Shown one piece after another: positions 26,501-41,355 of a stretch of DNA of 64,000 nucleotides. Each line of letters begins with the position of its first letter. Within the stretch, counting starts at the first letter, position 1. The position numbers and the translations under genes were made by a program. The DNA comes from Acanthochromis polyacanthus (lineage: Eukaryota; Chordata; Actinopteri; Pomacentridae), in the NCBI RefSeq assembly GCF_021347895.1, contig NC_067132.1, positions 7,920,338 through 7,984,337 on the forward strand. The letters run 5' to 3'. Below the pieces are notes generated by a model that did no database searches, was not told the DNA's origin, and saw nothing but the letters and a program-made list of their open reading frames with translations.

Positions 26501-29500
26501 ACACGCGTAGGCCCAAAATGACTTCTATTTTCCCTGATGTCTGGAGCTAATTGAGATACTTAGACTGGTAGACATAAATACATGTATCCTTCTATATATG
26601 GGCCAAAACATTTAACCAGGACTTAACCTGTCCTACAGCACAATAAGTAGAGATTCCTTTAAAAGTCTACTTTTTATTACACTCATTGCTTTTGTTTAAG
26701 TTGGTTTCCAGCTTATGCCAGGCCAAGTTTTTTATTTATTTATACTAAATCCAAAACAACTTAAAAAAAAAAAAAAAAAAGCAAGACTGCAAAAAACTAA
26801 GTCCACAATCAATGTGTGGTATACCAACTCTTTTAGGACTGGGTCTTAAACTGTCAGACTGAATTAAAACACTCAACTGCTTCATAATTCCAGAGGACCC
26901 AAAAGCCCCACGTTTATTGTGTTCAGCTGGTTCTTACTCATTTTACTCCATGAATATGCACCAACAGAGCACAGTATTACTGAGATGATAGATGGCTAGG
27001 TTGGGCCAAACTTTACTGCAGAACATGTAGAAAAACTGGACAGACTTTACACAGAAGAGAAGAAAGGGGAGTTTGGGTACGTGTTGGAAGCTTGATAAAT
27101 TATCATGTCTATTTGAAGAAATTTTACTTTACGTTAGTATTCAACTTTGTCTTATGTTTTAAAAAGAAGGGCCACTCTCAATGATTACTTTCTTTATTAA
27201 ATTATTTTTGTTTTAATGAATTCAAAGTGTGGTCCGTAATGTTGCAACAAATGCTAGTAACAGCCTCAGAGAACCCAAAGTAAATGTTTGAAATTTTGTT
27301 TATTTCATCTGAGCAAAACTCTGAAAAGTCTGAAAAATGGCTGCAGTATTTAGTTTTTCTGCTATATAAATTGCAATATGAAAATATACGAGTATTTCCA
27401 CAAGAAGGCTTGAATAACTCTAATTGGGCTGTGGAATAATTGGGGTTTTTATGTATTTTGTAGGGAACTGCATCTACTAGTACATAGAAAACACCAAACT
27501 ATTTACGAAAAGCTGGGAAAGACTGTCCAGAACCTTTTGTATGTGGTGAAACACGGGCAAAGCATTGTGTTCTACTCAGGTAACATTCAGTTTTGGCTGT
27601 GCACTCTTCAAACAGAGCTTTGTGGTGCAGATTTAAATGATCAAACCTATTACTGTCTTTGACTTGCGTTACTGTAACAACTGGAAGATGCTGCGAAGAG
27701 TGTCTGTTTTTTGTCACATCATCCTTTCTGGAGTAAAATATTTAATTAATACTCACGCTGCGTTTCTTTTGGCAACCAAAACTTCCTTTCAGCATTTCCT
27801 TTGTGTTCCTTACTGATTTCGTTGTACAGCATGTCAACAAATTCTGTGTCTTGTAAATAAAGTTAAAAAAAACACTGTATCCAAAAACCTTTAGAGAAAA
27901 TGTTATTCTCAGTCTCAGAGAGACTCCTCTTGTAGATTAGTCATGGAAAATAAGAACTCTGCTGTGTGTTCTTTTTGCATTAAGCTGCAGAGTTTCAGTG
28001 TGAGTTAATGTGCTTTACTTCACAGCGCTGGAAATTCATTTTAAAAGATGTTTTATACATTTTTCTTTTAGCAACTGTTTCTATTTGTGGCAAACAATAC
28101 ACACGGTACATGTCCCTGCAGAGAGAATAGACTGTAAAAGAAACACCCTGCCAAACAACAAAATCCAGTTACTGTTACACACTAAAAAATTCCAATACAA
28201 AAATAGTAAATGATGAGAAAACCCCTGATTAAAGGAACTTATAGCAGCTAAAAACCACATTTCCATTATAGTGGCAGAACACAACTTCCTTTTTTTAAGC
28301 TTTTACTGGCTGAGCACGACTGAGGTTTTACAGGAACACCCTGCTCCACACTGTCACAGTTCCTTAAACTGTCCTGTACATCCAGTGTCTGGTTGGCTAC
28401 TCAACAGTTTGGGGGTCAAGGGCATCTTAGTAGCACTAACAAGGGAAGGCAGACTTACTTCCTTGGCAAATTTATAAAGAAACTTTACGGAAGCTCCACA
28501 TCATTTTTATAAGAACAGCCTTATGATGCATTAAATGACGGATGTAAAAACTAGCAGCCAGTCACTGTCACCATACAGGGTCAATACTGCAGTCCACTCT
28601 CATCAAATGTCTTCTGATGGTGCTACAGGACAATATTTTTGACAATGCAAGACGAACAAAATGGTTTGCTAGAAGTGGAACACAGCCAGGAACTATGCTA
28701 ATGCTCAAAGGAGCAGCCTAATATAATAATATGCCTTCGCTGCCTGCAGCCTACAAATCCTGTAAAAGTCAGTCATTAGGCTTCACATGTAATTTTCATT
28801 ACCTTTTCTTGGAAACAAGAGTCTAGCAAGACCAACAATTTAGCAGAGAAAGAAATGCTCACCAGACTATTACTGAACCACATCCTCCCTTTTCCATCCA
28901 CAATATGGTCACCATTCATTATTCAGGCTAGAGATGCACTTTCCTTGTTCTTCAATCCACCACTCCTGACTTCTTTGGGCAGCACTTAACAGATGTGATA
29001 CCTATCAGCTACTTAGAATTCAGGTAGAACTAAAAAAGTGGGCTAAATAGGCTGATGGAGTTTCTGATTTTGCAACAGAACTTAAGGTTTTTCTTCCAAA
29101 ACTTATACAAGAGAATTGATTCTCAAGATTCATCACTGAATTAGCCAAAGTATTAGGTTTTAAACAAAGAGCTGCACGTTAATTCAGTCTTGCTGTGCCT
29201 ATATTGTGTCCATAATATGGAAACATCATAGTGAAAAAGTAGGCCAAGCCTTACAGCAAGATTTATCTCAGAAAAACACAATTATTAACAGCTACACAGG
29301 CCAACCTGAAAGCTACTTTATGCAGAATGACTGACTGAATGTTTGGCTGTATTATCATATCCCCCGTGTAAAGTGTCAACAAGGTTTGGGAACGCTCTCA
29401 GCTTTTTTTGTTTCTCTACTACTTAAGCTGTTGCTTCAAAGTCTGGCAATGAGTGGCGCCTGAGTGCAAAAAAAATGGTCTCTGTGTGTCTGTGTGTGTG

Positions 29501-30361
29501 TTGTATGGTAACATGATCTTGGTTATGATTGAGCGGAAATGTTAGACAAGCATCTAAGTTTCCTCTGCCTGCTTCTACCCTCCTCATCTAGCCACATGTG
29601 AAACCACATTGAAGCTGCTCGCCGACAAAACTAAACGCTCCAGTCACTCGCACTGGCCTGTGTTAACACTGGATGCCGGGTTTACATACCAGCCCCTCAC
29701 TCATATTCCAGGGATAGATGATATCACACAGTGTATTTCTTCTTTAACAATCACTGCATGTGATGAACCTTAAAAGTGTGAGACATTTCCCATGGTGAGC
29801 TGTGTGATAAAGGAGGCTGCAGCAGCCAAACACTGCTGTGTGTGTAGGAAGGGAGGGTGTTCCTCACACTGACTCATCTATAGGCCGGAGAGCTGCTCTG
29901 AGTCGGCAAAAATCTTTAAGAGAAAAATGTGTAGGCTGACCAATTTTCCAAGTGAGCAGAGAGCTGCTCTTTGAAATGAACAATAAAGGTAAATGCAAAG
30001 TAATTTCCCAGATGTAGTGGAGCCCGAATCAAAGCTGATTTATGAGTATGTGATTAGCTTTACAACTGGCTATGTCACATAATCTGGCAAACAGCCTAAA
30101 TGAACTGTACTCACTGTTTGCACTGGGCTGTACTCATTTAACAAAAAGAATCTTGAAAAAGCAAAGAGAAAGCAGCCACTTGAAGCAGAGTGGGGTATTC
30201 TGTAAAGTTTAAAGGGACACTTGACTGAATTCAGAAAAAAACACTGCATTCTGCAATTTATCTAGCCATACAGTTAGATTTAGTTTCATTAATACAGATT
30301 TTAAAATCTCCACTTCTAAAGTCTCCATTGTGAGTAAAACTTCAGTAGACAGTAATATAGA
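20511..30361. other. Non-coding DNA, about 9.8 kb
   Basis: No recognisable exon or mobile element with ends. It contains one candidate regulatory patch (21590-21830), an A run at 26762-26780 and a 173-codon antisense open frame at 25893-26414 with no known domain. The rest is unique AT-rich sequence. Confidence 0.5.
21590..21830. promoter_or_regulatory. Candidate conserved non-coding element
   Basis: It contains TTAATTACTTCG and TTAATTAGCTGTGATTCATG (homeodomain TAATTA cores in tandem) followed by a GC-balanced 120 bp with no simple repeats. This texture is typical of deeply conserved vertebrate enhancers. Only sequence texture supports it. Confidence 0.3.
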
Positions 30362-30871
30362 TACACCAACCAGGCATAACATTATGACCACCTGTCTAAT
30401 GTTGTGCTGGCCTCCTTTAAGCTGCTGGAACTCCTCTGACCCAGTGGTTCATGGATACAGGACCTCTGAGGATGACCGGGATGGTGGCAGTGAATTCTGT
30501 GGGTCCTGTGGGTTGCAGGGTGGGACCTACCTAGATCAGACTGATCCTGGACCATCCCACATATGCTCAGTAAGATTTGGATTTAGGGAGTGCCGAACCC
30601 GGTGAACATCTTAACTCTGCTGTGTTCCTCTAGCCAATCCTGAGCAGTTTTTGCGGCGTGTCATTGTCCTGCTGAGGGTGGAAACTGGCATCATGGACTG
30701 CTGTTACCATGGGGGGTTGTTTGAACTGCAATGTGTACGTGGGTGGTACATGTCAAACATCCACATGAAAGTCAGGACTTAAGGTTTCCCAGCAGAACGT
30801 TGCATTATAACAAGATGATCAATGTTATTCACTTCACCTGTCAGTGGTCATAGTGTTGTGGCTGATTGGTG
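30362..30871 (-). mobile_element. Tc1-like element fossil, antisense, internally deleted
   Basis: The roughly 510-bp element has imperfect inverted ends of about 33 bp (CACCAACCAGGCATAACATT on the left; the right end reads TGTTGTGGCTGATTGGTG). Reading the minus strand gives QQDND followed by T-P-Q (30661-30673) and SLNPNLTEHMWDG (30553-30592), matching the second aspartate and [12 protein letters not shown] blocks of Tc1 transposases. The DNA-binding half is missing. This is a common fish Tc1 family in which internally deleted copies are frequent. Confidence 0.8.
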
Positions 30872-33073
30872 ACTCCGTCTCTCTCTTGGCCTATCTTGTT
30901 TTGTCCATCAAGTACTTAAAAACATCAAATTTACTGTTATGTTATTACTGTAAGAAAAACTCCCTGGAACTATTGCTTTTATGGAATTATTGTAGCTTGA
31001 AAATGTAACTTTAGTGATTTATACATTGTAAAAATTGTGGAACTTATTACAGTTTTGCAGCTCAACTTTTCACAGAGACTTTTTCTGCAGTAGAAAGCAG
31101 TTCCTATGAAATCTTTTGATGCTGTCGTCTTTCCAAAGAAAATAAAGTAATAATAATTTCCGGCTTTTAATGGTAGATTTAAGTTAATGATAAATATGTT
31201 GTGCCTTGTCCTAGCAGACATATTTCATTTTAATACTATACTTTAAATATGTTGTACATAATATGTGTGCAGTAAACAAGTATATTTTCTTACTGGCAGT
31301 TTGTTGCACTTTAGGACATTAAGAGGAAGAATTATGGCTTATAGACACTTTCAAAAGCAACAATTGCTTTCATTGTCGATTAACCTCTCAATTATTTTCT
31401 CCATTAGTTGTTTGCTGTCAGAAAATGGTGAAAAATGTAGATGAGTTTTTCCTGAAGCCTAAGATGAGTGTCTTGTGTTGTCCCAGACTTTGTTTTTAAT
31501 TACTCAGGCCAAATGACTGTTCATTCATTAAAATAGAAATTAATCTAATAGTTGACATCTGATCAATGCATCTTTGCAGCTCCACATTTGAAAGTTCTCT
31601 TTTTTGAAATGCAAACATCAAGATCCACACCAAACTGTGGATTTGTAATATTTACTGTTTTGCTGGCTAAAAAGTTTACCTACCCAACTCACAAGTGCTT
31701 GTCATGTCCAAGATTTGATGTTACCTCCCACCTTGCTGCTAAAACTACCAAATTTACACGGACACATAATGCAAAATGCCATTGATGTGACTTCAGTGTC
31801 CTCAGTGAGGAGTAGGTTTGCCATCACTGTTAGGTTGACGCCGTTTATGTGAGCCAATCAACTACAACAGAAACAAAAAGCAAGATTTCCCAGCATACTT
31901 AATCATACTGGAGAGGAACTTAGTGGCAGTGGTTACTGCAATAATAAAAGAGCCATGTGGAGCACGTAGTGTTCATGTTGTAGGAGTTTCTGTATGAACA
32001 CTATGCCTAATGTGAAAAAGCATTTACTAATTTGAGCACTGTGACATGCTTTCCATCACCGGCACAAAATATTACTGTGACCGCAAATTGAAAATAAAAT
32101 GGGACCCACTGACAGACTTTTTTCCCTCCCTATAGGTCTTAATGATGTCACCTTAACATGAGTCAGATGAGTTATTTTACAGATCTCAAAGTCTGAATTA
32201 TGTGACACTGTCATCAGGCCCCAGTGACACAATTCAGCAAAGCAGCAGGTAAAAAAAATGCTTTTTTCCCTAATAAACTGCCACCCAGGTGCTCTTGAGC
32301 AAATCACTGCAGCCCCAGCTTCTCTGGAAAAAAATACTGTAAAGAAAATTCTGTTTCCTTTTAAGTTTCCCTGCTGTAAGATCTAAGATGAGCAGAAACC
32401 TTTATAGCATCTTTGCTATGTGAAAACTGGGCTGCTGCAGACAGCTACGGTTATAAATCGTATCTGGAAAGGAAAACCAAAGAACACTCACTGGAACATT
32501 GTATACCACAGTGAGAGAGATTTCCAGTTCCAATAGCATGGCTCTGACTGGAGGGGAATTTTCTCCTTCACCGAGCTCCAAAATCCATCTTTAAACAACT
32601 TTCAGGTGTTTAATTTAAATCTTCACTCTGATCTTTGAGAAGTGACGGGAAAGGGTCTGTGAATTCTATCAGACTGGCTTTAAACCAGTCCCACAGCTTG
32701 TTTACGGAGACTATTTCTATAATCTAAGTTATGAAAGCCACACAAAATTGTGATGTCAAAGTTTTCCTATGCAACAGTGTGCCAGAAAAAGACTTTAAGC
32801 GGTTTCTGTCAACCTTTCTAGAGAGCTCATGTAGAGCCAAATGGCAATTCAACGACATATGAAAGCAACATATCAATGAACAGCACACAGAAAACCTCCC
32901 GCCTGCTCTACACGTGTCCTGACCTTTGGTCTTTCTGCGAAGAAGTAGTCATGTATATATGGAGTTTTGTGCAAACGTTCAAATACATTCAGACTAACGG
33001 GTGAAAAGAAGCAAACATAAACCCTGAAACAAACAGCCATACTAAAAAAATCATATTTATACAATCTATTACC
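30872..33073. other. Non-coding DNA with one old repeat fragment
   Basis: Besides the fragment at 31374-31550 I see only AT-rich unique sequence with no coding signal. Confidence 0.5.
31374..31550. repeat. Second partial copy of the same old repeat family
   Basis: TGTCGATTAACCTCTCAATT, TCAGAAAATGGTGAAAAATG and TGTTGTCCCAGACTTTG correspond to the family at 20163-20510. Only the first half is recognisable and it is strongly diverged. Confidence 0.5.
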
Positions 33074-34600
33074 TCAATCAATCAAGGGCCATGCCATTCA
33101 GCATAGGCAATCATTTCTCTCCAGCTCCTCCGATCTTTTGCTCTCTGAATTGTGACTATTGCCCATTTCCATGTGTAGTCATGATGTCTGTCCGTCTATC
33201 ATTTTCTGTCTGCCTTGTCTTCTCTTCCCATTCATTTTTCCAGTTGTGACTATTTATTCCAGGGTCTCTTTCCTCATGATGCGTCCAAAAAATGTTGCTT
33301 GCCATTTCCTAATTTCGTTCAGTAGCATATAATTTGTGTTTCGTGTTTTTAAAACATCTTCATTGGTTATTTTGGCCATGTAAGAAATACACAGCATGCG
33401 TCTGTAAACCCCATCTCTACTGTGGTGACTTTGTTTTGACATTTTATTATTTATGTTCCAGGATTCACATCTGTACATCAGAACTGGTAGGATGTAACGG
33501 GTGAGAGTCCTCATACGGATGGTAATTGCTATTTCTTATTTGTTAGCATAATGTTAATTTCCGTTAAAGCTGTTCTTCCCATCGCTGCTCTGCATCTGAT
33601 TTCATCCATGAACCGAGATATTTGAAATAATGAACCTGCTTCAGTATTTCGTGGTCTACTTCTATGTTATAGGTTGGGATGACATTTTTCTTTGAAATTA
33701 CCATTACTTTTCGGTTTTCTGTTTAGTTTAAATAGACCCTCCAGAAAAACGCGGCCAAAAATCCTTGATTATGCGGGCTAAAATCCTTGATTATGTGAAT
33801 AAATATGCGGGGTTTTTACGCCATTTTATGCGGGGAAATTGTGGAAAGTTGCTAAGTATGCGAATAGTTGTGAAATATGCAAAAATATGCGCGATTCACC
33901 TGCCGTTCTAGCCGCAGAGGAATGTGTCCTCTAATCAGACACTGGGACTGCTGCGGGGTTACTGGACTGACAGCCTGTGCTTTGGGAGGGGGAGAAGCTC
34001 ACAGCAGCATCTGCTGCTTGTTGAAAACAGTAACTGCAGAATGATCCCAGTTTTCCTGTCAGTCTCCAAAACGGCAGAAAAAGTCGCTAGATTTGTGGGT
34101 CGTCGCTTTTGAAAAAAAAGTCGCTAGGACGCTTTGGAAAGTTGCTAGATTTAGTGAGAAAGTCGCTAAAATGGCAACACTGGCGCCACGCTCCGCATCA
34201 GCTCGTGCTTCTAGTGTGTGTGTGAATGTGCGAACTGATGACGTCAGGCCGGGCGTCACATAAAAATTCACTCACAACTCCATTTATATTGGTTATAGTT
34301 TTCTCATTTTATGCGGAAATTGTGAAATCAAGCGGGACCCGCATATTTCCCTTTTTTTTCGTGGAAATGTGAGATTCTTGCGGGAATTATGCGCTGTTTT
34401 GCGGGGATTATGCGGCCTTTTGGGAAATAATTGACCCCCGCATAATCAGCGGCATTTTGATGATTAAAGCGGGAATTCATGCGATCGCATAATCACGTTT
34501 TTCTGGAGGGTCTATTTAAAGACAGACCAAGTTTTTGGCCCTCTGTATTAATCATGGATACTATGGTTTCTAAGTTTTCCTCACTGTTCACTTTCTCAAT
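33074..34600 (-). pseudogene. Non-LTR retrotransposon (LINE) RT C-terminal remnant, antisense
   Basis: On the minus strand the sequence encodes the end of a LINE ORF2. From 34600 downward there is SEENLETIVSMINTEG then GLSLN, interrupted by another element (33732-34515). It resumes with VMVISKK and FKYLGSW (33605-33630), then an open stretch at 33254-33514 with LPVLMYRCESW, YRRMLCISYM and RKWQATFFGRIMRKE. After a stop it continues with GRQK and REMIAYAEW to about 33080. These match the conserved tail of vertebrate LINE polymerases. The 3' end is a TGATTGATTGAGG-type tail near 33073-33085. Endonuclease and most RT domains are absent, and stops and a split make it inactive. I cannot assign the clade. 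Confidence 0.85.
33732..34515. mobile_element. TTAA-flanked non-autonomous DNA transposon inside the LINE
   Basis: This 784-bp insertion has perfect inverted ends of at least 19 bp (ATAGACCCTCCAGAAAAACG against CGTTTTTCTGGAGGGTCTAT). It is flanked on both sides by TTAA (33728-33731 and 34516-34519) within TTTAAA. Removing it restores continuity of the interrupted LINE frame, which shows it is a discrete later insertion. TTAA duplications are typical of piggyBac and Kolobok elements; the superfamily is inferred. There is no transposase. The interior is rich in ATGCGG words near both ends and in repeated AGTCGCTAG-like words at 34080-34170, and is CpG-rich. Confidence 0.85.
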
Positions 34601-34675
34601 AGACCTCAATTAACTCATTAGGAGGACATACATAATAGTATAACTATTTATAAATTCCCTGACTCTTCACTTCAA

Positions 34676-35150
34676 AAATGGGCTCCTGTAAGCAACTGAC
34701 TGAGGATCTGAAATTAAACCAATCACTGGCTGCAAATTAGGACAAGACTATAAGAAATGTCAGAACTCTACCAGTTTTTATTTTTCACTGTCTGAAATGT
34801 CAATGAGAAATGGCAGTTAAGGGGAACAGTGGAAGTCCTGACAAAATGTGAATGAGCAAAAACATTTTCAGATCAAACTGTGCATGTGTTGAGCAGAAAG
34901 GAAAAGCAAAACCTCCACCAGACAACAAAGGAGCCACGGGAAGGTTTAGCTGACTCAATGTTCATTTCATCATAGTCAAGGCAAGACAACTTCTGGATCA
35001 GCCAGACTGAACTGAAACAAGTTCTGTGGACAGATGAAGGTAAAATTGAGCCCTTTACAGAAAGCCAACAAAGGTACAAAATGAGGAAAAAGGAACAGCA
35101 GCTGGAGGTTAAAGTATTGTGCTTTGGGGCTGTTTAGCACCCAGGAGCAC
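34676..35150 (+). pseudogene. Tc1-like transposase fossil (sense)
   Basis: The sequence resembles the middle of a Tc1 transposase. VLWTDEGKIEPF at 35021-35056 matches the first catalytic-aspartate motif (WTDE..KFELF), and upstream LTEDLK near 34700 fits the end of the DNA-binding half. Downstream GTGCTTTGGGGCTG near 35120 corresponds to the VMFWGC block. Stops and frameshifts are frequent and no inverted ends are evident. It is an old decayed copy unrelated in detail to the younger element at 52668. Confidence 0.65.
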
Positions 35151-38124
35151 AGAGAGAGAGAGAAGAATGGATTCCACTAAATACCAGTATTTCCTGATGC
35201 AAACATCAAGTTGTCAGTCTTGTGTGAATATCTGTGAGTAGATCTTAAACAAACTGAGTTTACAAGAAATATCAGAGAACCAAGTAAAGACTGAGCCTAA
35301 ACCTTTGCACAGAACACAGTTATTGTTTAACTTTCCCTATCTTTATAAGCTCATGTTGAAGTTTAGTAGCATATTAGAATTTCAAGAAAGGCACATTTCT
35401 TTAGTTTGAGATGTGGTACACTCAAATACAGAAACAATTAATTTCCCTAATGGCATCGCAAACTGTAGCATGTTTTTGACCCAAATACTAATTTTATTTC
35501 TCTCACAACACTGCTTCTAATATTGTTATAAAATATGCATATTACTGTGTGATACATATAAATATTCTGTGCAGGAATACTTCAACTTTGGTTATTTTAT
35601 AAAATGTTAACAATTTGTTACAATTTTAGACTGTAACTGAGAAACAGTATAGTGACTCATATTGAGTCTAGCTACTTACACTTCTGATAAGGCACAAAAA
35701 CATGTAGTATTAACAGATGGTAGGTGATTAGACGTGTGACTGTCACACCTGGAGGTTGACATGAATTTGTTAACCACTGATACAACAGTTTGGAAACTTG
35801 GTCAGATACACTGCACAACATATATACATAAATCCGCCAATTTGCTAATTTAATAGCTTAAAATTTTAATTCAAAACTGATTAACTGTTCAAAATTAATT
35901 GTAAATTAATTTGCAATTATGTGTGCAACCCCTGCACAACCTGAGACAGAGACCTATGGATACATTTGTATGAACAACAAACTCTCTGCCTGCTCATATT
36001 TTCATCTCACAGTATGATGCACATCTTTAAGTTGCCTAAACCCTGACCCAGCTGCATATGTCAAGTTAGAGAATGGGTGTGTAGCACAGAGTTCACCACA
36101 GATGTGCTCTAAACAGGGAACGGGCATATTGTTGTTATTAAGCCTGTGTATCTACAGCAATCCAAACTAAAATCCATCCAGCTTCATAAACTCCCTCCTC
36201 TAGCATTCAGATGTACACTGTACTCCACAGGTACATGTCCAACTGCTGACATTCAGGAAAAGAGTTGAGAACAGAAGCATGGTTACACACAAAGCAGCAT
36301 TAATGAGTTCAGTGTGTGCTGACACATCCCTCAGGTCTGTTTTGTGTCTGTGTACATCTACTGAAGGGAATCCTAGCCTCGGTGACGTAGTTCTGCGATT
36401 CACAGCTGCAGGGTTAGCCGCAGGCCTACTCTGCATTTGCTACACACACTGTATGACATCTGAGTTACACTGTTCTACCCACCGTTTGATGCATATGCAT
36501 TATTACGCAAAAACCTGCACTTTCTGAAGATTGTTTTTTGAGTTTGAACCCACCATTCCTACTCTAAATCCAAACCAGAGCCACAGATTCTGCTTGCTGC
36601 ATGTAAAAGCTGCCGTGATAACAGTGCAAACGAGCCGTGTTTGGCCTCATTTTCTCCGTCTAAAAGCAGCGGAGTGGGTGGAAATGTGGAACTAACTTTA
36701 AGCATGTCTCACCTGGATCCCCAGTTAGGTGGAGGGAGCGCCTTCAAACTACAGAACGGCTCATTTTTCTTAAAAACCTGGTAAAACCGTCGATCCTCAT
36801 AACTGTTTCTCTCCAGCCATTTTGAGCCAAACCATTGACTTGAGCCTGCGGGTGTCACAAACCATACCAGGATTGTTCCACAACAACATTCATCGGTGTT
36901 TCAACACTAGAATAATATACTGTAAGCTAAACCTACAGTTATAGCAAATATATCAAATTCCACTTAAAATGATGCTTTCCATGTGAACAAGTAACCATAT
37001 ATATGATGTGAATTTCTTGTTACATCCCGCTTGAACAAACGTGGTACGGTCCGTAAAATTCCGGGGACCTACTTTGCTGTGTTCTGTCAGAGCAGCCAAT
37101 GAGCGGCCGAGTAGTAACCTGTAGCAGCCATAGTGTATGGTAGCAGCACAACACAGAGCTGTCAGTGTCAGACACACAGCAGACATCACACCACAGCGGT
37201 GGGCTCACTGCACGTAACGGGACTGTACCGCTGCACACTCAGAGGAAAACGATTTTATGACGTTAAAATAACACAAACAAGCAGGAGTAGAAGAAAAGTT
37301 TTAATTCTTAATGTGAGCAAAAGTAGTCTACAAAGCCTACATTAAAGTAGTTGGTCGTGAAGATGGATTTCTAAACATTCTCCACAGTTCTTTTTAAATG
37401 TCTCATTTCCTGTATAAAAACAATTGTCATCAATTTAATGTAAAGCTTGACATTCAGTCCACACTGAATTTTTAGAACATGCACATCCATAAAGTCCCTG
37501 CTTCTCTCGCCACTCACTGCAGCTCGAGCACACCAGGTCACCTCCAGCTCTGCTCAGACAGCGTGGAACTTCTGTACGCTACACAATGGCAGGCTGCAAT
37601 TCTGGAGTAATTTAGATAAACATGTTTAAACTGGAAACTGATTTTAAAGAGGGGAAATGATGCAGGAAGTCCCTCCCTGCAAGTTGACAAGACTAGTTTC
37701 TCAGATTTCTAACATATGAAGGTCTGGAAGCCTGAATCTGTGTCTCTGAGACTGTCACTAGAATTCTGCAGTTTTAATGTGGACATGTCCAGTCATGCCT
37801 TTAACAAATGTGTCTTTCACCATATGAAAACATCATCTGGACATGATGGCAAAGTAAAAAAAAAAAAAAAAGATTTTCAACTCAGGAGGACTTTAAACTC
37901 TGTCACTTCACTACATATAAACTATGAGCACCATTTTTATTTAAGGATTGCCATGGCCCTAAAAACAGATCAGGCAACCCATACAAGCAGAATTGTGTAA
38001 TGACACTGACAAAAGAAACTGTATTTAACGTGAATTGATTATTTATTGACATCGTGACTGATACGCAAACTGACTAATAAGGCCAAAATTGGAATTGACA
38101 CCAATACAGTATATCATATATATA

Positions 38125-38126
<2 letters not shown>
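35151..38126. other. Non-coding DNA with a CpG-richer patch
   Basis: No exon is supported. 37030-37270 has more CpG than its surroundings and a CCAAT box (CAGCCAATGAGCGGCCGAG, near 37093). It could be a cryptic promoter or an old CpG-rich repeat. Confidence 0.4.

Positions 38127-38156
<30 letters not shown>
38127..38156. repeat. (TG)n microsatellite
   Basis: Fifteen TG dinucleotides follow a short TATATA run. A 20-bp perfect palindrome starts six bases after it. Confidence 0.95.
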
Positions 38157-38157
<1 letters not shown>

Positions 38158-38162
38158 ATCAG

Positions 38163-38182
38163 ATATTAGGTATACCTAATAT
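38163..38182. other. 20-bp perfect palindrome
   Basis: ATATTAGGTATACCTAATAT equals its own reverse complement and could extrude a cruciform or bind a dimeric protein. It is followed by ATT/AGT trinucleotide-rich DNA to about 38230. Confidence 0.9.
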
Positions 38183-38296
38183 TATTATTACTATTAGTAG
38201 TAGTAGTAGCAGTACTAGTAATAATAGTTATAGAATTTTTTTCAAAAACAAAGTTATATTATTGTAAAAACATGTACTTCTGTGTACCAATTCTCA

Positions 38297-38321
38297 AATA
38301 AATGAATAAATAAATAAATGT
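38297..38321. repeat. (AAAT)n microsatellite
   Basis: Tandem AAATAAATGAATAAAT-type units of about 25 bp at the left edge of the simple-repeat cluster. Confidence 0.8.
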
Positions 38322-38641
38322 ACCAAGGTTAGAAGATTTAAATATTCAAGTAAAGCCAGGTGCAGTATATGAGTAGAGTATTTTGGGTAATCTTACTTAC
38401 ACCACTGCAAAAAGGTTCAGTAAATGGACTAATATTTTTATTTCTTACTGCAACACTAGAAGACAGAATAGTAAGTACAGTCATAAGTCTCACTGACAAC
38501 AATATTTCAGTGTTACCCAGTGGTGTGTGTTTGTTTATGCTTCGGGCTGCTGTAAGAATCTTAATGAAGTCCATATTAATTGCTGGATTACATTATAGAA
38601 TGAATCAGTTATGACACAAATGCATAACCAGAAACATTTAG

Positions 38642-38704
38642 ACACACACATGTACGCACACACGCACGCACGCACGCACGCACGCACACACACACGCACA
38701 CACA
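38642..38704. repeat. Compound (CA)n/(CACG)n microsatellite
   Basis: CA units flank about six tandem CGCA/CACG tetramers (38660-38687). The CpG-containing core is unusual among the pure CA arrays of this window. Confidence 0.9.
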
Positions 38705-38965
38705 ACCTTTCCACTGGTGTTTCACACCGCGTTCTTGGTGCAATGAAGCATGGTGTTGTTAGTTTTGCAATTTGAGTCACCTGGGGCTACACATGTCCTG
38801 TTTTGTTAACCACTGTCACAGGTCACAGTGTATAGTTTGTGGCAGGTGGCGATGCTCTCTTTCTCTGTGTGTTTCTGTGTTCTGTGTGTCTGGATGACAG
38901 ACAGAAAAAGATGCATCATCTACATGCTATTTCACTTTTTATACCGTCTGTCTTTTTGTTTTCGT

Positions 38966-38967
<2 letters not shown>

Positions 38968-39052
<85 letters not shown>
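38968..39052. repeat. (CA)n microsatellite
   Basis: An uninterrupted CA dinucleotide array of 85 bp abuts the left end of the small element at 39053. Confidence 0.97.
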
Positions 39053-41229
<2,177 letters not shown>

Positions 41230-41355
41230 AAGGAGCAGAGCAACATTTTCGGAAATATTCAAAATTGGAGTGAGATGACAAGATACCACACCTATGTCTG
41301 TATAGTAAATGCAAAGCAACAGCTGCAGCTTCATTTTAGCTTTGTTCAAAGACTA
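41230..41355. repeat. Fish TAGCTTAGC-family repeat fragment, copy 1
   Basis: ACATTTTCGGAAATATTC, GACAAGATACCACACCTATG and TCTGTATAGTAAATGCAAAG resemble the middle of a frequent fish repeat (ending in CAGC..TTAGCTTAGC). It lies 0.35 kb left of the SINE-like element. Confidence 0.45.
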
